Source: Coniferiporia sulphurascens
Taxonomy: Eukaryota > Basidiomycota > Agaricomycetes > Hymenochaetales > Hymenochaetaceae
Length of the DNA: 64,000 bases
Reading direction: 5' to 3'
NCBI GenBank assembly: GCA_002794785.1
Contig: NBBA01000010.1
Coordinates: forward strand, 1,550,001 to 1,614,000
Made by a program: the position numbers and the translations under genes. How positions within the stretch are numbered: the stretch's first letter is position 1; each line of letters starts with the position of its first letter. Below, piece after piece: positions 48,454-60,564 of the stretch. The notes below the pieces were generated by a model. The model was not told the DNA's origin. It worked only from the letters and a program-made list of their open reading frames with translations, and searched no databases.

Positions 48454-50382
48454 TCAAATCTTCGAACTCGCCGCCTCCTTTTCCTTCTCCTTCTCCTCCC
48501 TCTCCCTCGCCTCCCTCGTCCACTTCTCATCCAACACCAAAAAATCATCAACCCCATCCTGCACCATCTTCTTCCAATGTATATACTCCCTCATCCCCAA
48601 CGCCCGCGCCGCCGGCTCCACATCATTCTTCGAAATACTCTCCGGCAGATAAATGCCCCCACTCACATCGCAAAGCCTCTCCCGCAGCTCGGGACGCGTC
48701 TCGTACAGCCACTCCGTGACGGTGCGCCACGTGACGGCGCCTGCGATGACGAGGAAGCGCTTCGTGCGTTGCGCGCCCGGTGCGGCTTTGGGGACGGTTA
48801 GGGCGGCGATGTGTGCGCGCGCGCAGTCGCGCACGTCGATGTAGTAGGGGGAGAGGTCGGGTGGGAGGGGGCGTCCCGGGGGACCGGCGATGAGCCGGTA
48901 GAGGAAGCGGTTGGTCCCGATGTCGGTTGGCCCGGAGGGCACGACGCCGGGGATGTAGGGTCCGAAGAGGAAGGGCGGGTTGACTGTGGGGGTGCGTTAG
49001 TGCTTGGTGCTTTTTATTTTATTTTACTTGGTACTTGGTACGTGGTGTACGCGGGGAGGAAGGGAGGGGGAGGAAGGGGAGGGGGAGGAAGAGACGCAAC
49101 TGGTGGTGAGGTCGATCTCGGGGTGTTCCTCTGCGAACTCCCATGCGGCTTTCTCGCCGATGATCTTGGCGCCGAGGTAGACGTACACGGGGTTGCGCGT
49201 GCCGTCGAGGATTTGTTCGGTGGTCACTTCGCCCCAGGCTGGAGTTGTGCGCGAGATCGGAAACGGGAGCGGGGGCGGGAGCGGGAGTGAAAGCGGAAAA
49301 GGAGGAGAAGAGAGGAGCAGTCAGCGCCTTGCAAAAAGGTAGTAAATACGATTCTAAAATCAAAACGACGTACAATCCTGGCCGAACGATAGACCTGCGT
49401 ACTGCTGCGACAAGTCCGCTAGAGAACGATGAACCAATCAATCTCAGTCAGTATGTTTAACGCACAAGTCCACGTCCGGTGATAAATTCAAAGAAAGACG
49501 GAGAACGCACGGTTGATAGTCGTGGCCCAGCTGCTGGTGATGATGACCTTTGACACACCCGCTTTGAGCGCGCCGCGCAGGACGTTGACCATCCCGAGGA
49601 CGTTTGCCTGTTGAGTTGGTTGTAGGTACAGACAGCAATTAGTAACCAGTACCGGATGTATGCGCGCCAAAAACAAAACAAAACAAAAGCAAAATAATAA
49701 TAAAAGTAACAGGCGGCGCAGGATCGATCGCAAAAAGAGTCCAAAAAAAAAACACGAACGCACATCGACAGTCTGCTGCGGCGTGCCACGCGTAGCGAGC
49801 GGGGACGCGCAGTTGATGATGGCGGACGCGCCGACGAAGGCGTCGCTGAGGTCGTCGGTGGAGATGTCGGTCAGGGTGGCGACGGTGACTTCTTTGGATG
49901 GGAAGATGGATTTGATGAATTCGACTTTGCCTGGGCGGACGAGGCTGTTTGTGGTTTAGGGGGGAGGGGGGGGGGGGGGTGGAGGGTGGAGGTAAGACGA
50001 GGATTAGGATTAGTACTGGTGGTACTGATGGGACTGGGTACTTACGCGCGGACGGGGGTGCCTTGGGCGAGGAGCTGCGTGATGATGTGCGAGCCGAGGA
50101 AACCCGACGCGCCTGTGACCTGTCGGTGTAGGTGTTAGTGTACCACTACCAGGGATAGGGAGGCGAGCGGCGTACGACAACTGGACCTTCGACCATGGTG
50201 GATGCTGTAGCTGTAGCTGGGGCGGTTGGCGGAGCTGTTGTTGTTATTGTCGGTGTTGGTGCTGGTGCTGGTGCTGGTGCTGCTGTGGCGGGGGCAGAAG
50301 TAGGAGCGGGAGAGGTAGGTTTTGCGCGTAGAGAGGAGAACCAGCGCGGAGTGGAGAAGCGTTTTTGTAGTGCTGCGCGCAT
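48454..50382 (-). CDS. Extended SDR (NAD(P)-dependent reductase/epimerase-like) M
   Basis: NAD(P)-binding short-chain dehydrogenase of the extended (dihydroflavonol-reductase/epimerase-like) class; would reduce a carbonyl or oxidise an alcohol. Start at 50382 gives an Arg/Ser-rich N terminus (MRAALQKRFSTPRWFSSLRA) typical of a mitochondrial presequence, then a long Ala/Pro/Thr linker. Cofactor motif TGASGFLGSH (TGxxGxxG); later VIITSSWAT, then YLGAK matching the catalytic YxxxK; YYIDVRDCARAHIAAL in the C-terminal lobe. Exons rejoin in frame (for example FGQD-SWGEVTTEQ). The C-terminal end is a charged EKEKE helix. It sits between L and the exporter, so it may serve the pathway, though a housekeeping role is possible. 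Confidence 0.82.
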
Positions 50383-51340
50383 GGAGGGGGAACTAGTTAG
50401 CGGCAAGTAGGATACTTACCAGAAAGCACTAGTAAGATCATCAGTGGTCGCGGTCATTAATATCTGGAGCGGGAATAGCGAGATTCGAGTAACCCAACAT
50501 GCATATGCCCAGCCGAGCCACAACGCCGAGCGTACGCCCCTTATCGCAAGAATAGACATGCTGAGTGAGCAGTTGGTAATGATGACGAGGGGCGTATTAC
50601 CCAACCTGCTCTTGTCCTCGGGTTCGGATTTAGCTCCGACGAACAAGCATCACTCGTCAGCGCAGGCTTCTTTACCTGTGGAAAGCTCTGTCGGAGCCTG
50701 AGCCTGACTGCGTGTGCTCAGGGCCGTATGTGCTGGAGCGAGTCAGGGATCAGGATCAGGGACGCAAAATGGGTCCGGGGTTTAGGGTTCAAAGGGGCCT
50801 AGATCTCAGATCAAGATCAATATTCATATTCATTATCGCGATCGCGATGACCTGTCCAAAGTGTCATTTCGGAAGCAAATCCCTCCACTCGACAATGCAC
50901 AGCCACGGCGCTCGGCGCTCGGCGTGCCCCCGCGGCGGCACGGCCCAGCCACACAAACGCCTACCCTCTTTGATACAGCACGTTCGGCTCCACTCGATTT
51001 GAAGAATGCAAGTGATGGCTGATGGCTGATGGGCGATGGGCGATGTGGGACCGCAAAAAGGGACAGATACACGCTTCTTTCTTGAGGGCCGTAGCATTAA
51101 TTAATGGCGTGAGAACTGTGATTGCGAACTGCGGCCGTTTTTGTTCGGGTGATGCTCGGGGAGGGGGAGAGCCTGTCACTTTGGATTTGAATTTGGCGCC
51201 TGGGGCCGGGGTTCGGGATTCGCCCCACTCTTGCCCTCGTTACGAGTCATCCGTAGAAATGTTATCCAGGCACGCCACCGTGCAAAGATGGAATTACGCG
51301 AATCCGAATTCACGAACCGGAGAACCCCCGTCTGCTCGCC

Positions 51341-51364
51341 CAGACAGGTAGACAGACAGACAGG

Positions 51365-51406
<42 letters not shown>

Positions 51407-51413
51407 GGCAGAC
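51341..51413. repeat. CAGA/GACA tetranucleotide microsatellite
   Basis: About 18 near-perfect copies of the CAGA unit with a few GGTA/GGCA interruptions. Confidence 0.9.
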
Positions 51414-52140
51414 GGCCCCCGGGTAAATCTCGTCCCCGGATAGCCGACCTACGCCACACCCAGAGCCACAAAAAGACATGCGAACGCGAACGCGAATGGG
51501 AGCACGAACGTGGTGGCTTGCAGTTTTTTTCAGTAAAATTGAAAATTGATGTCACTAGTACTGTGTTGATGAAATCATTAGATTTTTTTTGGATCACCAC
51601 GTCCGTCACGGCACGGTGTTCCATGCTCCATGTTCCATGTGCATTCTAGCTCTGCGATAGGAATAGGAATAGTAATCCCACTTAGATCCCGGCGCGGTCG
51701 CGGTACGGCACCAAATCAGCAGACCGCTACATTTGTAGATACACGTACAGTATGTACTCCACTCCACTCTTCCTGGATTGGACTAGTACTGGCTGGATTG
51801 GGCTGGCTGGACGGGACTGCCAGTGGCCAAACGACCATTTATAAAACACCACAAACTCACTGGCACTGGCACGGGCACGTACTTCCGTATCCTAATTGGT
51901 TGATTGATGAGTACTACTTAGAACCGAGATGGGTCGATCACCGACGAAAACGCACGAATGAAAAAAATTTAAATTTAAATTTAAAAAAGAACGGGGAACT
52001 GGGGACGGAGGGCGGGGGCGGGGGAGGGTATGATCGGTTGATTTGAAGTTGATGGACACCGTGACGGTGTATACATCATGATGTACATGTACATGTATAG
52101 CACAAAAACGCCGCCGCCGCTGCTCGCCGCTCGTCGTTAC

Positions 52141-52165
52141 TGGATTGGATTGGATTGGATTGGAT
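52141..52165. repeat. TGGAT pentanucleotide repeat
   Basis: Five tandem TGGAT copies, followed shortly at about 52176-52198 by an ACGAT/ACGATACG repeat. Confidence 0.85.
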
Positions 52166-52700
52166 ACGAACGATGTGGTACGATACGATACGATACGCTG
52201 TATTAATAGAGTACTAGTGGGACGTTAATATTAATGTTCGTAGGGTTGACTGAGTAACGTCAGCACCAGTACTAGTAGTATCAGCGCGCCATCGTAGGTT
52301 TTCTTCCTCCTTTCTTCCTTTCTTCCTTTTTCCCTCCTTTCTTTTATTTCTTTAAATTTAAAAACATCTTTCCCTTCCTTTAACCCGACGTCCAATAACG
52401 CTACTAACGCTACTTACAGCATCTATTTATTTATTTATTTGTTAACGACCTTTAAATTTGACCTTAGGTTCTTATCCGCTTTTCGTCGCATCGTCCGTCG
52501 TCGACGCCTGCACCCATATCGTATCGCTGACGCTAACACAAGTAGAGTATGAAGGCAGTAGAGTATTAATATTACGCATGCATATCAGAACAGTCATAAC
52601 AAGAAACACAAGAAACTATTACACAAACACAAAAGGTCCAATCGATCCAAGGCCACTCCAAACCTCCGCCTGCGCAAGTGCATGCGCATGCACCTCCGTC

Positions 52701-55210
52701 TCACTCGTCCTCGTACTCGTACTCTCCATCACAGGCCCCAATCTTATCGCCTCCACCCCCGCTCCCGCTCCCACCCCACCCACCCCGCCCCTCTCTTTCC
52801 TTCTCCCCCCTCTCCCTCTCCCTCTTCTCCTTCTCCTCAATCCCCCATTCCTTATCCGTCGTCCCATGCAAAGGCAGCCCCCTCATCGCCAACGACACCA
52901 CCAGCCCCAGCCCCGCGAACCCTGCCAGCACCTGCCACACCAACTGCAGCCCCTCCGCGAACGCCTGCCGGATCTCGCCTAACAAAGGCTCGGAGGTGTG
53001 TGCGAGCGCGGGGATGACGGCGAACGCGATGTCGCTGCTGCTCCCAACTGAGACGCCCGACGAGGAGAGCACAGAGGTGAAGTCGGCGGGGAGCTTCCGG
53101 GAGAGAACGTTTTGGAGGACAGAGCCGGAGATTGTTATTGCCCAGATCTATATAGGCTTTTAGCTTTCGGCGTCGAAACTCCTCCCACACGGTTACGTAC
53201 CTGCCCAAACTGCCTCAAGAACGAAAACAGCGCAACGGCAGGTGCGACACTCGTCACCGGCACCGCCGCCAACACAGGGAAATAACTCCCCGAAAACACC
53301 GCTCCAAAGCCCACACCCGCTAGAATTTGGTAGCCCACGACCCTACTCAGCGGTGTATCGACTCCGGTGGTACCGAGGAGCGCGAGGGCGGGTACGGCGA
53401 GGGCCCAGCCGGCCCAGAGTTGTGGACGGTAGCGACCGGTGAATTGGACGGAGAGGCCGGCGATGACTGAGATGGGCGCCACGCTGAACCCGAGTGCGAA
53501 TATTGTTGTGCCTGAGCGGAGGGGCCCGAAGCCTTTGCACGCTTGGAAGTAGATCGGGAGGTAAACTGTGAGAGAAGGAGGGGGGTTAGTATATGCTAGT
53601 GGGTTTGGGGGGGAAAGGGGACGTACAGACGAGGGAGGTGAACGGGATGGTAACGAGTGTGTTCTGGAGAAACCTAGTAGACGCCCTCACTCAGTATACA
53701 TGCTATCTACGAATAAACAAATGCGCGCACCCGCTAAGACTCGTACGATTATTCAATAGATGGAACGGTACGATCGGGAAGCGCGCGTAACGCGCTTCAT
53801 AGAGCAGGAACAGGCCAAGACCGACGGCACCGAGTACGAGAGGGACGAGTACGCGTGGGGAGGACCAAGGGAAGACGGAGCCGCCCCAGGTGAGTGCGAT
53901 GGCAACTGAGACGGTGCTTGACATTACGAGTAGGTTGCCGCTGTAAGTTTGTTTTGGTCATTGAGTATCAAAACCCGGGATAAGATAAAAAAAGGGTGGA
54001 TAAGGTCCTGGAAATTTTGGAGATTGGTGGGTGGTAACGCACAACATGTCGATCCGCTTGAGCTTTTCGGAGAAGCTTCCCTCAGGCGTTTTGAGGTGCA
54101 TGAATATGACTACTAGTACGGCTGCTAGTCCTGCGATTGGGAGGTTCAGGTCTGCGGCGAGGAGGGGAGAGCGGATAAGAGTTAGAGTTAATCTTAGGCA
54201 AAATAAAAGACAGGAGGAGAAACGAGAAACATGGAAATCCGAAAGAGGACTTACAGAAGAGCCAGCGCCAGTTCCCGCCTTGCGCAAGAGCGCCGCCGAG
54301 GGCGGGTCCGATTCCTGCTGCGATGCACCATGCGCTGTTTTTTTCGTAGATTAATTTCGTTTTAATGAATTTCGAATTCGAGTTTAAGTTTAGGTTTAAG
54401 TTTGGAGTTTGTCTGAGTATTGAAAGAGATGAGGGGAGTATGATTTCGATATGCTTACAGCTGGAGGAGCCCGTTGAAGGCACCGCGTTCTTTGAGGGGG
54501 ACGATGTCGGAGAGGATGATATACGACATTGAGAAGAGGCCTGCGCCGCCTGCGCCTTGTACAGCTGTGGAAAAGAAAAAGAAAAAAAGGCGCAAACCGC
54601 AATCGCGATTACGCAGAAACGGCGCGTGTCAGATCCAAATCTCGATCTCTTTCGTGACAAGTGTAAAGGCGAAGGTTTTTCGAAAACTCACTTCGGCCAG
54701 CAACGAGCAGCTTGTCCGAATTAGCAGCTCCGCACATTGCGCTGCCCACGGAAAAGAAGAGGAGGGAGCCGAGCATGACGGGGCGACGGCCGAATGCTTG
54801 GGCGAGCCCGCCGGTGGTGGGCATCATGGCGGTGGCGGCGATGTTGTAGGCTGCGCCGGTCCATACGAAGTCTGTCCCGTGGAGGTCACTAATTATAGTG
54901 GGGAGGGGTGTGGAGATCGAGCTCTGGTGGTATTTTGAGGTGGGTGTGGGTAAGGTGGGATTAATCTTTGGAGACGCACGGTTTCGAGGAGAGCGACGAA
55001 GTAAGTGATGTTGATGACGAAGATTGTGGCCCAGAAGGCGGCTCCGCGTTTCTGCTTTGGAGAGGCGAGTGCATCTGCGTCGGTGTCGGCGTCACGGGCT
55101 GGGAGTTGTTCTTGCTTTGCGGGCTGGATAGTCGAGGGAGCGGATGCGGACTCGGAGTCGGGGGGCTTCTCGTTGGGCGCGAGGACAGGGTCGACCGCGG
55201 GGGAGGACAT
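52701..55210 (-). CDS. MFS multidrug/metabolite exporter N (DHA2-type, 14 TM)
   Basis: Proton-coupled exporter of the DHA2 drug:H+ antiporter family, expected at the plasma membrane. Starts MSSPAVDPVLAPNEKP with a hydrophilic N-terminal region, then the first membrane span (FWATIFVINITYFVALLET). Further signatures: STPLPTIISDL; GGLAQAFGRRPVMLGS (motif A, between TM2 and TM3); ILSDIVPLKERG; the antiporter motif C GIGPALGGALAQGGNWRWLF; then LNLPIAGLAAVLVV and several later spans. The C-terminal tail is unusual: a run of Glu/Lys/Arg followed by Gly/Ser-rich sequence, ending EYEYEDE. Its position next to M and desaturase O fits export of the cluster product or self-protection. Confidence 0.87.
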
Positions 55211-55809
55211 GGTTTCGAGTAGTGGTCCTCACTAGTGGGCGCGTACGGGTAGGGGTGGAGAGAAGGATCCTCAAGTTGGAGGAAGCTTGGGAGAAGGACG
55301 TTAGGAGAGAAGAACCGCACGAGGATGATCTCGGATGTAATAATCGAGTAGTAGAAAGCGGGTCTACATGTGAATATACCCAATTCGTGTGTATACCTTT
55401 TTGCTTCCGCAGCCGCGGTGGAGGCTCAGTCGGGACCCCGGCGAGTGCTGCAAGACATGCGACCTGCCCAATGCGGGGTGTGCGCAGGGGCGGCAATCTC
55501 GGATGTTGGCTAATAGGTAATCTAATTGCAGAGCGCCCAGCGATCGTGGGTGTGGGAGCGGGTTTGTGTTTGCTGGCCGCTTTGGGAGCCGAGGCGTGAT
55601 GTTAGATAGCCGGATTGTCCATGTATTGTTATCTCCGGGTCAAACGTTTAATGCTATGCCCGTCCGCGGTCTCGGCCCGGTTCTTATGAAATGCTAGTAT
55701 CACACTGTATGAATGCACTAGCTACTTGTGCGCCGGCCTCAGCTCGTCCTTTTCAGCTCGCTCGCTCGCTCGTATACCCTCTCAGCTTTGTCTCTTGTCC
55801 TCTCCCATC
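55211..55809. other. Divergent intergenic region between exporter N and desaturase O
   Basis: No gene recognised. Exporter N and desaturase O read away from each other, so this 0.6 kb probably carries both promoters. A GCTCGCTCGCTCG tract lies at 55757-55770. Confidence 0.5.
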
Positions 55810-57903
55810 ATGTGCCAGCAGTGTCTCGACAAGCCCAAGACGTTCCACGTGCCCCAGTGGTAAGTCCTGCCCGCCCGGGCCCCGACCCAATCACCCCCCA
55901 TCATCCTGACGTCTTGTCCGTCCTAGGTCCGTCTCCCAGATCAAGAACGCCATCCCTGCCCGCCTCTTCGAGCGACACGCCTCCACCTCCCTATACCACA
56001 CCGCCCGTGATGTCCTCATGGCTGCCGCACTCGCCTACGCCGCCTGGAGCTTCGACGCCGTTCTTGAGGCCCGCAGAGTCGCGGCTGCGCCTGGAGCGCA
56101 GGCTGTGTATTTCGCTGCCCTTCGTGGAGCTATGTGGTGCTCGTAGTGCGTTTTTTGATCGTCCGCCGACTGCTGGGCACTGTTCCGATGATGCTCTTTC
56201 TGCTTCCGGTAGTTGGTGGTTCCAGGGCTTGACGTTCACTGGTCTCTGGGTCATCGCGCACGAGGTTCGTCCGGTCCCGTTTTTACCTCTAACCTTGCTG
56301 AAAACTCGTACAGTGCGGCCATAGTGCGTTCTCGCCGTATCCCGTCCTTAACGACGCAGTCGGCTTCGTACGTCAAAGTTCTCCATCCCCTACCAACCAA
56401 CGCACGTGACTATATGCTAATCCTGTCCGCCTTGCCAGGTCCTGCACTCTTTCCTCGGCACGCCGTACTTTAGCTGGAAGTACACGCATCGCCTGCATCA
56501 TCGCTATAATGGACACATGGAGAAGGACGAGCAGTGCGTTCCGTTCCGTTCAATTGTTCTCTCGCGTAGACCGATTTTCTGACTTTTGTTTGCGCCTTTC
56601 TCTCCGTTTGCCTCTGCTGCTGCATTGCAGCTGGATACCCAAATCACGCGACCACCCCCCCTCCGCCGACGCTCATGAACGCGAACATGGACACGGGAAC
56701 TTGGGCCTCTGGGAATTCGTCGAGGACACACCGATCTTCCAGCTCGCGCAGCTCCTCGTACAACAAGCCTTCGGCTTCCAGGGCTACCTCCTCTTCAACA
56801 TCTCCGGCCAGCCGACGTACCCGCAATGGACGTCCCATTTTGACCGTGCGTACCTCTCTCTCCCCTCTCTCTTCGACTTTTGGCGAAATACGCTGACTCG
56901 GATGTCTCCCTCTCGAAAACAGCGTACAGCACCCTCTTCCGCGCAGACCAGCGCCTCGCCATCGCGCTCTCCGACGCCGGCATCCTCCTCACGCTCTTCC
57001 TCCTCTCGCTCTCTTCCGCCTCCTCCTCCCTGGGGCTCTCGACTGCAGCGATATGGCGGCTCTACGGCATCCCGTGGTTCATGCTCAACAACTGGATCAC
57101 GATGATCGTGTTCCTGCAGCACACGGACGCGGCGATTCCGCATTATAGGAAGGAGGCGTGGACGTATGCGAGGGGCGCGCTGGCGACTGTTGATAGAGCG
57201 TTTTTGGGCTGGATGGGAAAGTTCTTTTTGCATGGTGTGAGTACAGGAGGGCCAGCCTTTTTTTTCTTACTTTCTTCTTTTCCCCTTTCTCTGTACCTCT
57301 CTTTCTATGTACCTCTGTTTCTCTATACTGCGAGTCAAAACTTGGTTGCGGTTGCTGATTTAAAACGGTTGCTAAATTGCTTGATATTTTCTAGGTCGCG
57401 CATTTCCATGTTGTGCACCACTTCTTCCCTAAGATGCCTTTTTGTACGTCCCGCGTTTCCCCCCCTCCTCCTTCCTTTCTTCCTTCCGTCGCTCATTTCC
57501 TCACCCCCCATTCCATCGACGAACACGAACAGACCACCTCGAAGAAGCGACCGCGCACGCCAAGGAAGTGCTAGGCCGCGACTACTACGAGTGCAACACG
57601 CCTGTATTCAAGGCGCTGTGGGAGAACCACAGGCATTGTCAGTATGTCGACTCTAAGGGTACGTGTTTTACTTTTCTTTCTTTAATTAATTAATTAAATT
57701 TTTTTTTTCGTCTTGCGCTCTTACGCTCGCACCGTTCTCGTCTCACCTTGGTTCTCTATCGTCCAGGTGCGATCGTGTTCTACAAAGACAAGACTGGCAC
57801 TGCGCTCGTTCGTACGCCCGCCGAGGCCGAAGCCGAGGGTGACCATGCGGATGCGAATGCGAGGGTGGGACTCGGAGTGGTCGATTCGGACCACTCGGAC
57901 TGA
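55810..57903 (+). CDS. FAD2/delta-12-type membrane fatty acid desaturase O
   Basis: Membrane di-iron desaturase, about 434 residues, paralogue of B with the same intron plan. Short first exon ([16 protein letters not shown]), then [20 protein letters not shown]. Box 1 HECGH (near 103-107), split by an intron between Glu and Cys; box 2 [15 protein letters not shown]; box 3 [12 protein letters not shown] (His335-His339). [17 protein letters not shown] and GDTP-like VEDTPIF segments align with B. The position after HECGH is Ser, and box 2 has Leu and Tyr where HRRHH-N-T-G is common. It could be a delta-12 desaturase, an acetylenase or another FAD2 variant. The C terminus carries an extra acidic tail ending DSDHSD. 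Divergent from N, convergent with P. Confidence 0.9.
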
Positions 57904-58422
57904 GGTTCGCGCTTCTCCAAGCTTCTCCAAGCTCCTTAGAACGGGTCTAGTGGGCTCGGTTTTGGGAGCATGGGCATGAGCATGAAGATTCCGTGCTTGG
58001 AAGCCTAGATATATTATGAGTTCGTGCGACGGAACTTCTTTTTTTCTTTCTCTCATTTCGTCTCATCTCGTCTCGTCTCCTTTCCCTGTTTTGTTTTGTT
58101 TTGTTGTGAAGAACGTTGTGAAGAACGAGGGAACCCGTTGGGGATGATCCATGGTCCGGTGTACATAATGATATATGCTTGTAGGCTTACTAGACGCGGC
58201 GCGCAGAGCGCGTAACAAACACTCAAACACTCAAACAACATAGGCGCACTTATACTTATACTGACACTTGCACTTACGCGTTCGTGTAGATGTGCGTACG
58301 CGCGCAAGTAGGAGAGGAAATATATTTTTGTAAAGTGTATTAGAGGGTAAGGGATGCGTTATGCAAGCGAAAGTAGCAAACAAGCGGCGTTGCGTGTGGA
58401 GAGAACCGGAGGCCGTCTCCGT
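57904..58422. other. Convergent intergenic region between O and P
   Basis: 3' flanks of two convergent genes. Pyrimidine-rich tracts and CTCAAACA repeats are present; no gene is seen. Confidence 0.5.
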
Positions 58423-60564
58423 CTATGCGAGCAGCATCTTGAGTGGGTCCTGGATGTAGTCCCGGACTTTGACTGTTCACACGTGAGGTTGCGAAGAGGT
58501 CCGGAACGTTTGAAGGAATAGGGAATAAATAAAAAATGCGTGAGTTTCTTCCGTGAATGGTTCAGAGAACAAAGTAGGACGCACCGAGGAAGGTGGTGGC
58601 CTCGCGGCCGTCGAGCAGTCGGTGGTCGTATGTCAGTGCGACGACCATGATGGGGCGGATAACGATTTGGCCGTCGACTACGACGGGTTTGTCCTTGATC
58701 GTATGCATGCCTAAAGAAAAGTGCGCACGGTACGGTTAGGTGGTTTAATGTCAGGTCGGAGCAAGTGTGCGGTACGAACCGAGAACAGCCGCCTGCGGAA
58801 GGTTAATGATGGGCGTGCCGTAGAGCGAGCCAAAGACGCCGCCGTTAGAACTGGTGTAGATCATGTTAGCAATTATCTAGATGCCCTTTTTGTAAGGAAG
58901 ACGAACATGGTGAAGGAGCCCCCGGCCATATCCTCGAGCGAGAGCTTGCCGTCGCGCGCCTTCTTGCCCAGCGCGGCAATCTCCCTCTCGATATCCACGA
59001 AGCCCATTGTCTCTGCGTTGCGCACGACGGGTGTGACGAGACCCTTCGGAGTCGCGACCGCGATGCTCAAGTCGACGTAATCGCGGTACACGATCTCGTC
59101 GCCCTCGATCGACGCGTTTGCAGCAGGGATTTCCTTGAGTGCGAGGCACGACGCCTTTGCGAACGCACTCATGAAACCGAGCTTGACCTCGTGCTCTTTG
59201 AGGACTTGGTCCTTGAAGCGCGCGCGAAACGCGATCAGCGCGGACATATCAATCTCATTGAACGTCGTCAGCGAGGCTGCGGCGTTCTGAGACTCCTTGA
59301 GACGCTCCGCGATGCGCAGACGCATACGCGACATCTTTACGCGCGACTCCGTGCGTGCACCGGGAGCTTTCGGAGCGGCGGCCTTCTCTTTGTCCGCGTC
59401 TTTCTCTTTCTTTTCCGTCGGTTTGGGTTTAGGAGGCGGTGGTGGAGTGGGTTGTTTGGGTTTCTCACTCTCCTTTGGTGCGGGGGGTTCGGAGTCTTTC
59501 TTCGATACCTGCTCTTTGGACTCCTCTTTGGGCTCTTCCTTGGGAGCCTCCTGCTCTTTGGGCTCCTCTGACGGCTTCTCGGAGGATGAGGCTGCGTAAT
59601 AATAAGTATAATGTCTGAAATATACAGTCAGACCGTCTCACGTTCTCCGGATGCTCCGGCCTCGATCCTGAAAAGATCCTGGCCGACAGTCACGGTGTCA
59701 TCCTCTTCGGCGAGGAGGGCTGTGATCTTGCCAGCTTTCGGTGCATTAACCGTGACGTCGATCTATAAAAATCCATTGAGTATATTTTCATAAGAAACAG
59801 GTGCGTATGAGAAGATAAAGCGGATATGAAGTGATCACGTCATTTAAATGGTTCTGCGCAGCACACAGCACATGAAGGTCCGTGCCGCTTTCCTGCTAAG
59901 GTAGACGTAACCGGGAGGCTGCCTCGGGCATGAAGGTGCGCTAGTGCGACGTGGAAACTCGGCTCGCGATAGGCCGTCTCATGGAACCCGACACGCCCGG
60001 AGCCCTTCTCCGAAAAGAAGGCCCTGCTTCTGGCTCCAGTCGAGTGCAAATATAGCAATGCCATGTGTGCACGTGCATAGTGCACCTCAGTTCTCGCAGC
60101 AACTGGCACAAGAATAGCGAAACCACGGCGCCCGAAGGAAACGATAAACCACGTCGTACCTTGTCAGTCTCAATCGTGGCGACTTCCTCGTCCGCCTCTA
60201 CCACATCACCGACTTTCTTCTGCCACTGCCTCAGAGTGCCCTCTGAGATCGACTCGGCCATCGTAGGGACCTTCACAACCTCGTCTAGAATTGATCATGG
60301 GACACGCGTTTGAAAAAATTGGGGCGCGTCGCGAACCTTGAACGAGGCGCGTGGAGTGAAACTGCGAGCGCAATCCATATGAACCAGCTTTTTGCCTGTA
60401 TGCCGCACAGAAAGGAAAAAGAAAATATGACTTCAGCACACATCAGGACGCAGCTGTCAAAAGTGCATGACTTACCAGCTGCTAGATAGGGTAGACGTCC
60501 GGACTGCCCGCGTTCCGGAAAGCACACGCAAATGCGCTGCTGTTACTACACGCTTTGACAGCAT
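58423..60564 (-). CDS. KGD2: Dihydrolipoyllysine succinyltransferase, E2 of 2-oxoglutarate dehydrogenase
   Basis: Mitochondrial TCA-cycle enzyme transferring the succinyl group to CoA. Start placed at 60564: the frame [19 protein letters not shown] is a basic mitochondrial presequence that splices in frame to [17 protein letters not shown] and on to the lipoyl domain [16 protein letters not shown]. The lipoyl Lys is in ATIETDK, followed after an intron by [21 protein letters not shown] long Lys/Glu/Pro-rich hinge follows, then the catalytic domain ([26 protein letters not shown]) with the active-site segment [12 protein letters not shown] and end [14 protein letters not shown]. No peripheral-subunit-binding domain is seen, typical for fungal KGD2. 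A housekeeping gene that likely marks the cluster's right border. Confidence 0.92.

Larger units (their letters stand above)
50383..52700. other. Intergenic stretch with microsatellites
   Basis: Lies between the 5' end of M and the 3' end of exporter N. No gene recognised. It contains a CAGA microsatellite, TGGAT and ACGAT repeats, AAATTT runs near 51970 and TTTCTTCC repeats near 52310. Confidence 0.5.

Noticed and set aside
46500..52600. CRISPR-like or phage-type repeat arrays
   Set aside because: The repeats are short-period microsatellites without spacers, in a eukaryotic context.
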